A DNA stretch of 64,000 bases from assembly GCF_001580545.1 (NCBI RefSeq), contig NZ_LRBG01000038.1, forward strand, positions 310,001-374,000. Direction: 5' to 3'. Both the position numbers and the translations under genes were made by a program. Origin of the DNA: Paraburkholderia monticola (lineage in GTDB: Bacteria; Pseudomonadota; Gammaproteobacteria; Burkholderiales; Burkholderiaceae). Positions 61,785 through 64,000 of the stretch are shown one piece after another. The notes beneath the pieces were generated by a model. It had not been told where the DNA came from, did no database searches, and saw only the letters and a program-made list of their open reading frames with translations. Position 1 is the stretch's first letter. Each line of letters starts with the position of its first letter.

Positions 61785-61821
61785 CACAAAAAAAGCCGCC
61801 CTGCGAATTGCAGGGCGGCTT
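61785..61821 (-). terminator. Rho-independent terminator of the AAHS symporter gene
   Basis: AAGCCGCCCTGC (61793-61804) and GCAGGGCGGCTT (61810-61821) form a perfect 12-bp stem with the loop GAATT. On the minus strand it runs into a T-tract (complement of the A-run near 61788-61794). It lies about 60 bases after the symporter stop. Confidence 0.88.
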
Positions 61822-61881
61822 CAGCATTACCGGTCGATCGAACCGCTAGCGGTCCGTCAGAGGGCAGATGTCATCGCACGC

Positions 61882-63240
61882 TCAATGCCCGAACGACTCG
61901 GCCTTCGGCGCACCGGCTTCCGCCACCTGCGGCCGTGCCGCCTGCTTGATCAGCAGCGCGACGCACGACAGCACACCGGCAATCGCGATGGTCGCGAAGA
62001 TGCCGCCGAACGAGAAGTGACGGCGCGTCAGCTCAGCCACGAGGAACGAGCCCGCGATGCCGCCGAAGCGGCCGACGCCGAGCATCCACGCGACGCCCGT
62101 GCCGCGGCCGACGGTCGGGTAGAACGCGGCGGCGAGCGCCGGCATCGACGATTGCGCGGTGTTCATCAGCACGCCGGCGACGAACACGATCAGCACGAGC
62201 GCGCCCACGTTACCAGCCGCCTGGCCGATGAAGTACACGCTGACGGCGGTCAGCGCGTAGCAGACCGCGATCACGCGATTCGCGTTGAAGCGGTCCATCA
62301 GCACGCCGGCCAGCACCGCGCCGACGCCGCCGAGCGGGAACAGCGCCGAGATCAGCGTCGCGCGTTCCGGCGTGAGGCCGGCATCCTTCAGCAGGATCGG
62401 CATCCAGTTGATCGACGCGTAGAAGATCACGAGGCCCATGAAGTAGGCGACCCACAACATCACCGAACCGACGATGTACGAACGCGACAACACCAGGCCG
62501 AGACCCTTGCCGCCGGTTTGCGGCGCGGTTTCGGTCATCGTGAACCCGGCGGCCTGCGACGCGTCGGCGGAAATGCGCGCGAGCGCCGCGCGAATCCGCT
62601 CGGCCGGCTTGTTGTTCGCGACCATGTAGCGGACCGATTCGGGCATCTTGACGACCAACAGCAGCAACAGCAGCAGGGGCGTGACGCCGCCGAGGATCAG
62701 CACGCTGCGCCAGCCCAGATGCGGAATCATCCACGCGGCGAGGAAACCGCCGCACGCGGCGCCGAGCGGAAAGCCACAGAACATCAGGTTGATCATGGTG
62801 GCGCGGCGGTTGTCCGGGCAGTACTCGCCCATCATCGTCACCGCGTTCGGCATTGCGGCGCCGAGGCCGACGCCGGTGATGAAGCGCAGCACGGTCAACT
62901 GGTCGATACCGGTCGAGAACGCCGATGCGAGGCAGGCGACGCCGAACAGCAGCACCGAGCCGATCAGCATCGAGCGACGCCCGAGGCGGTCGGACAGCGG
63001 ACCCGAACCGAGCGCGCCGCACGCGAGGCCGAAGAGCGCGGCGCTCAGCACCGGCGCGAGCGCGGGTTTGGCGATACCCCATTCGGTGATCAGCGAAGGC
63101 GCGATGAAGCCGATCGCGGCAGTGTCAAAACCGTCCAGCAGGACGATGATGAAGCACATGAAAAAGATCAGCCACTGGAACGGCGAAAACGGATGTTCGT
63201 TGATGAACGTTTGAACGTTCACAGCGGGGCTGCGGTTCAT
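61882..63240 (-). CDS. Aromatic acid:H+ symporter (AAHS family, PcaK/VanK-like)
   Basis: This 452-residue permease has MCFIIVLLDGFDTAAIGFIAPSL in helix 1 with the proton-coupling acid, GPLSDRLGRRSM between helices 2 and 3, and ITGVGLGAAMPNAVTMMGEYCP in helix 4. It is closest to PcaK/VanK transporters of 4-hydroxybenzoate, protocatechuate or vanillate. It stands alone with its own terminator. It could serve the vanAB pair at the start of the window, but they are 60 kb apart. Confidence 0.92.
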   Translation of the reverse strand: MNRSPAVNVQTFINEHPFSPFQWLIFFMCFIIVLLDGFDTAAIGFIAPSLITEWGIAKPALAPVLSAALFGLACGALGSGPLSDRLGRRSMLIGSVLLFGVACLASAFSTGIDQLTVLRFITGVGLGAAMPNAVTMMGEYCPDNRRATMINLMFCGFPLGAACGGFLAAWMIPHLGWRSVLILGGVTPLLLLLLLVVKMPESVRYMVANNKPAERIRAALARISADASQAAGFTMTETAPQTGGKGLGLVLSRSYIVGSVMLWVAYFMGLVIFYASINWMPILLKDAGLTPERATLISALFPLGGVGAVLAGVLMDRFNANRVIAVCYALTAVSVYFIGQAAGNVGALVLIVFVAGVLMNTAQSSMPALAAAFYPTVGRGTGVAWMLGVGRFGGIAGSFLVAELTRRHFSFGGIFATIAIAGVLSCVALLIKQAARPQVAEAGAPKAESFGH

Positions 63241-63617
63241 GATGGTCTCCTGACTGCGAAAGGCCCGACACGACGGGCCATTCTTCTAAAGACTGTACGC
63301 CGTCTGGAAGCGGCGCACGACGCCTGCGCCTGGGCAAATCGACCGTGCTTCGGCAATGAATCATACCCGGACGGATCGGCTTGACGGAGCCGCGTCGGGC
63401 GAGGAAATTTGTTCGAATAGAGAACGACGATTCTTCACGCGAACGCGCGCCACTGTAAGTAATGAAATGAAGCGGGTCAACGGGGGATTACCCGAGATAC
63501 GCAAAGCAGGCGCGACCCCGCTTTGCGTCGATGGGCGATGCGCCTGATAGGGCCGGTCAAGGAGACGGGCGCGTCAGGCTCAACGCGACGAAATTAACGG
63601 CCAACGGCTTCGGACGG
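63241..63617. other. Intergenic region without supported features
   Basis: These 377 bases lie upstream of the symporter gene and downstream of the partial gene at the window end, all on the minus strand. No open frame has convincing codon use and I see no clear hairpin with a T-run. Confidence 0.4.
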
Positions 63618-63998
63618 TTATCCCGTCATCTCAGAATTGGTCACCGTTCGCTCGATTCGCCCGAGCCGCACCACGGTTACCCCCGGACGCAACTGGCGCA
63701 GCGACGGCATCACCAGCACGCAGTTGTCGTAGGGCGTGCGCACCGCCTCGCCGTTCGACCAGCCGATCACGGCGCCCGCCTCGGCGAAAACCTCGAGGCC
63801 GGTGTAGGCCGCGGCGAAGCGGAAGTCCATGCTGGTCGCGACGACCGGCTGCGTCACGCGCACGATCTGCTGCTCGGGCGGCAACGGCGCAAGCCAACCC
63901 GGCGGCAGATCCGTTTCGTCGATCACGCCGGAGAGCAGCAGGAAGCGCGCGGTCGTGTCGCGCGCGACCGCCACCGCACCGCGCTCCCAATGCTGGCC
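63618..63998 (-). CDS. Aspartoacylase/succinylglutamate desuccinylase-like protein, C-terminal part
   Basis: This is the C-terminal ~127 residues of a zinc carboxypeptidase-type (M14-like) protein; the gene continues past the window. The end (FAEAGAVIGWSNGEAVRTPYDNCVLVMPS) matches the beta-rich C-terminal domain of the succinylglutamate desuccinylase/aspartoacylase family, and HWERGAVAVARDTTARFLL matches the last helix of its catalytic domain. The zinc ligands lie outside the window. It would remove an acyl group from an amino acid or related compound. A strong family assignment needs the missing part. Confidence 0.8.
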   Translation of the reverse strand, partial: GQHWERGAVAVARDTTARFLLLSGVIDETDLPPGWLAPLPPEQQIVRVTQPVVATSMDFRFAAAYTGLEVFAEAGAVIGWSNGEAVRTPYDNCVLVMPSLRQLRPGVTVVRLGRIERTVTNSEMTG

Positions 63999-64000
63999 GC

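Noticed and set aside
63356..63547. 63-codon frame near the window end
   Set aside because: No ribosome site and no plausible protein composition.
1..64000. CRISPR arrays, tRNA or rRNA genes, insertion sequences, integrases
   Set aside because: I saw no regularly spaced repeats, no recognisable RNA gene and no transposase or integrase motif.

Overview
The window comes from a G+C-rich betaproteobacterium, most likely Paraburkholderia or Burkholderia. I infer this from codon usage, a phaB-type acetoacetyl-CoA reductase, a Burkholderia-style trimeric porin, a DUF3597 protein and the density of LysR-regulated catabolic genes for plant compounds. I saw no rRNA, tRNA, CRISPR array or insertion sequence.

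Layout. 1-12 kb: the end of a vanillate demethylase operon (vanA fragment, vanB), a secreted penicillin-acylase-type amidase, phaB, a Na/Pi cotransporter, small conserved proteins, and a GntR / MFS / isocitrate-lyase-superfamily unit. 12-20.4 kb: a porin, then a phenolic-ester cluster with a tannase/feruloyl-esterase-like lipoprotein and an operon of an aromatic-acid symporter, a LigJ-type 4-oxalomesaconate hydratase, a LigK-type aldolase and an unusual signal-less binding-protein-like gene. 20.5-38 kb: an exopolysaccharide locus with a GlxA-type regulator, two ATP-grasp proteins, tyrosine autokinase, glycosyltransferases, Wzx flippase, Wzy polymerase (inverted), GDP-mannose synthesis and the initiating glycosyl-1-phosphate transferase. 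No Wza-type exporter or Wzb phosphatase is visible.

38-49.6 kb: a second, paralogous LigJ/LigK operon with its own MFS transporter and LysR regulator, two tiny ORFs, a further MFS/LysR pair, and an MFS / enolase-superfamily dehydratase / PdxA2 operon. 49.7-50.9 kb: a small low-G+C insert that encodes an RNase A-like polymorphic toxin and its CdiI-type immunity protein, with no CdiA, Rhs or VgrG carrier beside it. 51-60 kb: a complete galactan-utilisation locus with a LacI repressor, an ABC importer, GH42 beta-galactosidase and GH53 endo-galactanase, with two near-palindromic operators and an intercistronic terminator behind the binding-protein gene. 60-64 kb: a small secreted protein, an Lrp/LysE divergent pair, an aromatic-acid symporter, and the end of an aspartoacylase-like gene.

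Together the genes describe a plant- or soil-associated bacterium that demethylates vanillate, hydrolyses phenolic esters, funnels ring-cleavage products to pyruvate and oxaloacetate, eats pectic galactan, makes a mannose-containing capsule or slime, and carries an antagonism toxin. The most unusual items are the orphan toxin/immunity pair, the cytosolic binding-protein-like gene inside the LigJ/LigK operon, the duplicated LigJ/LigK module, and several candidate operators that link genes in the window.
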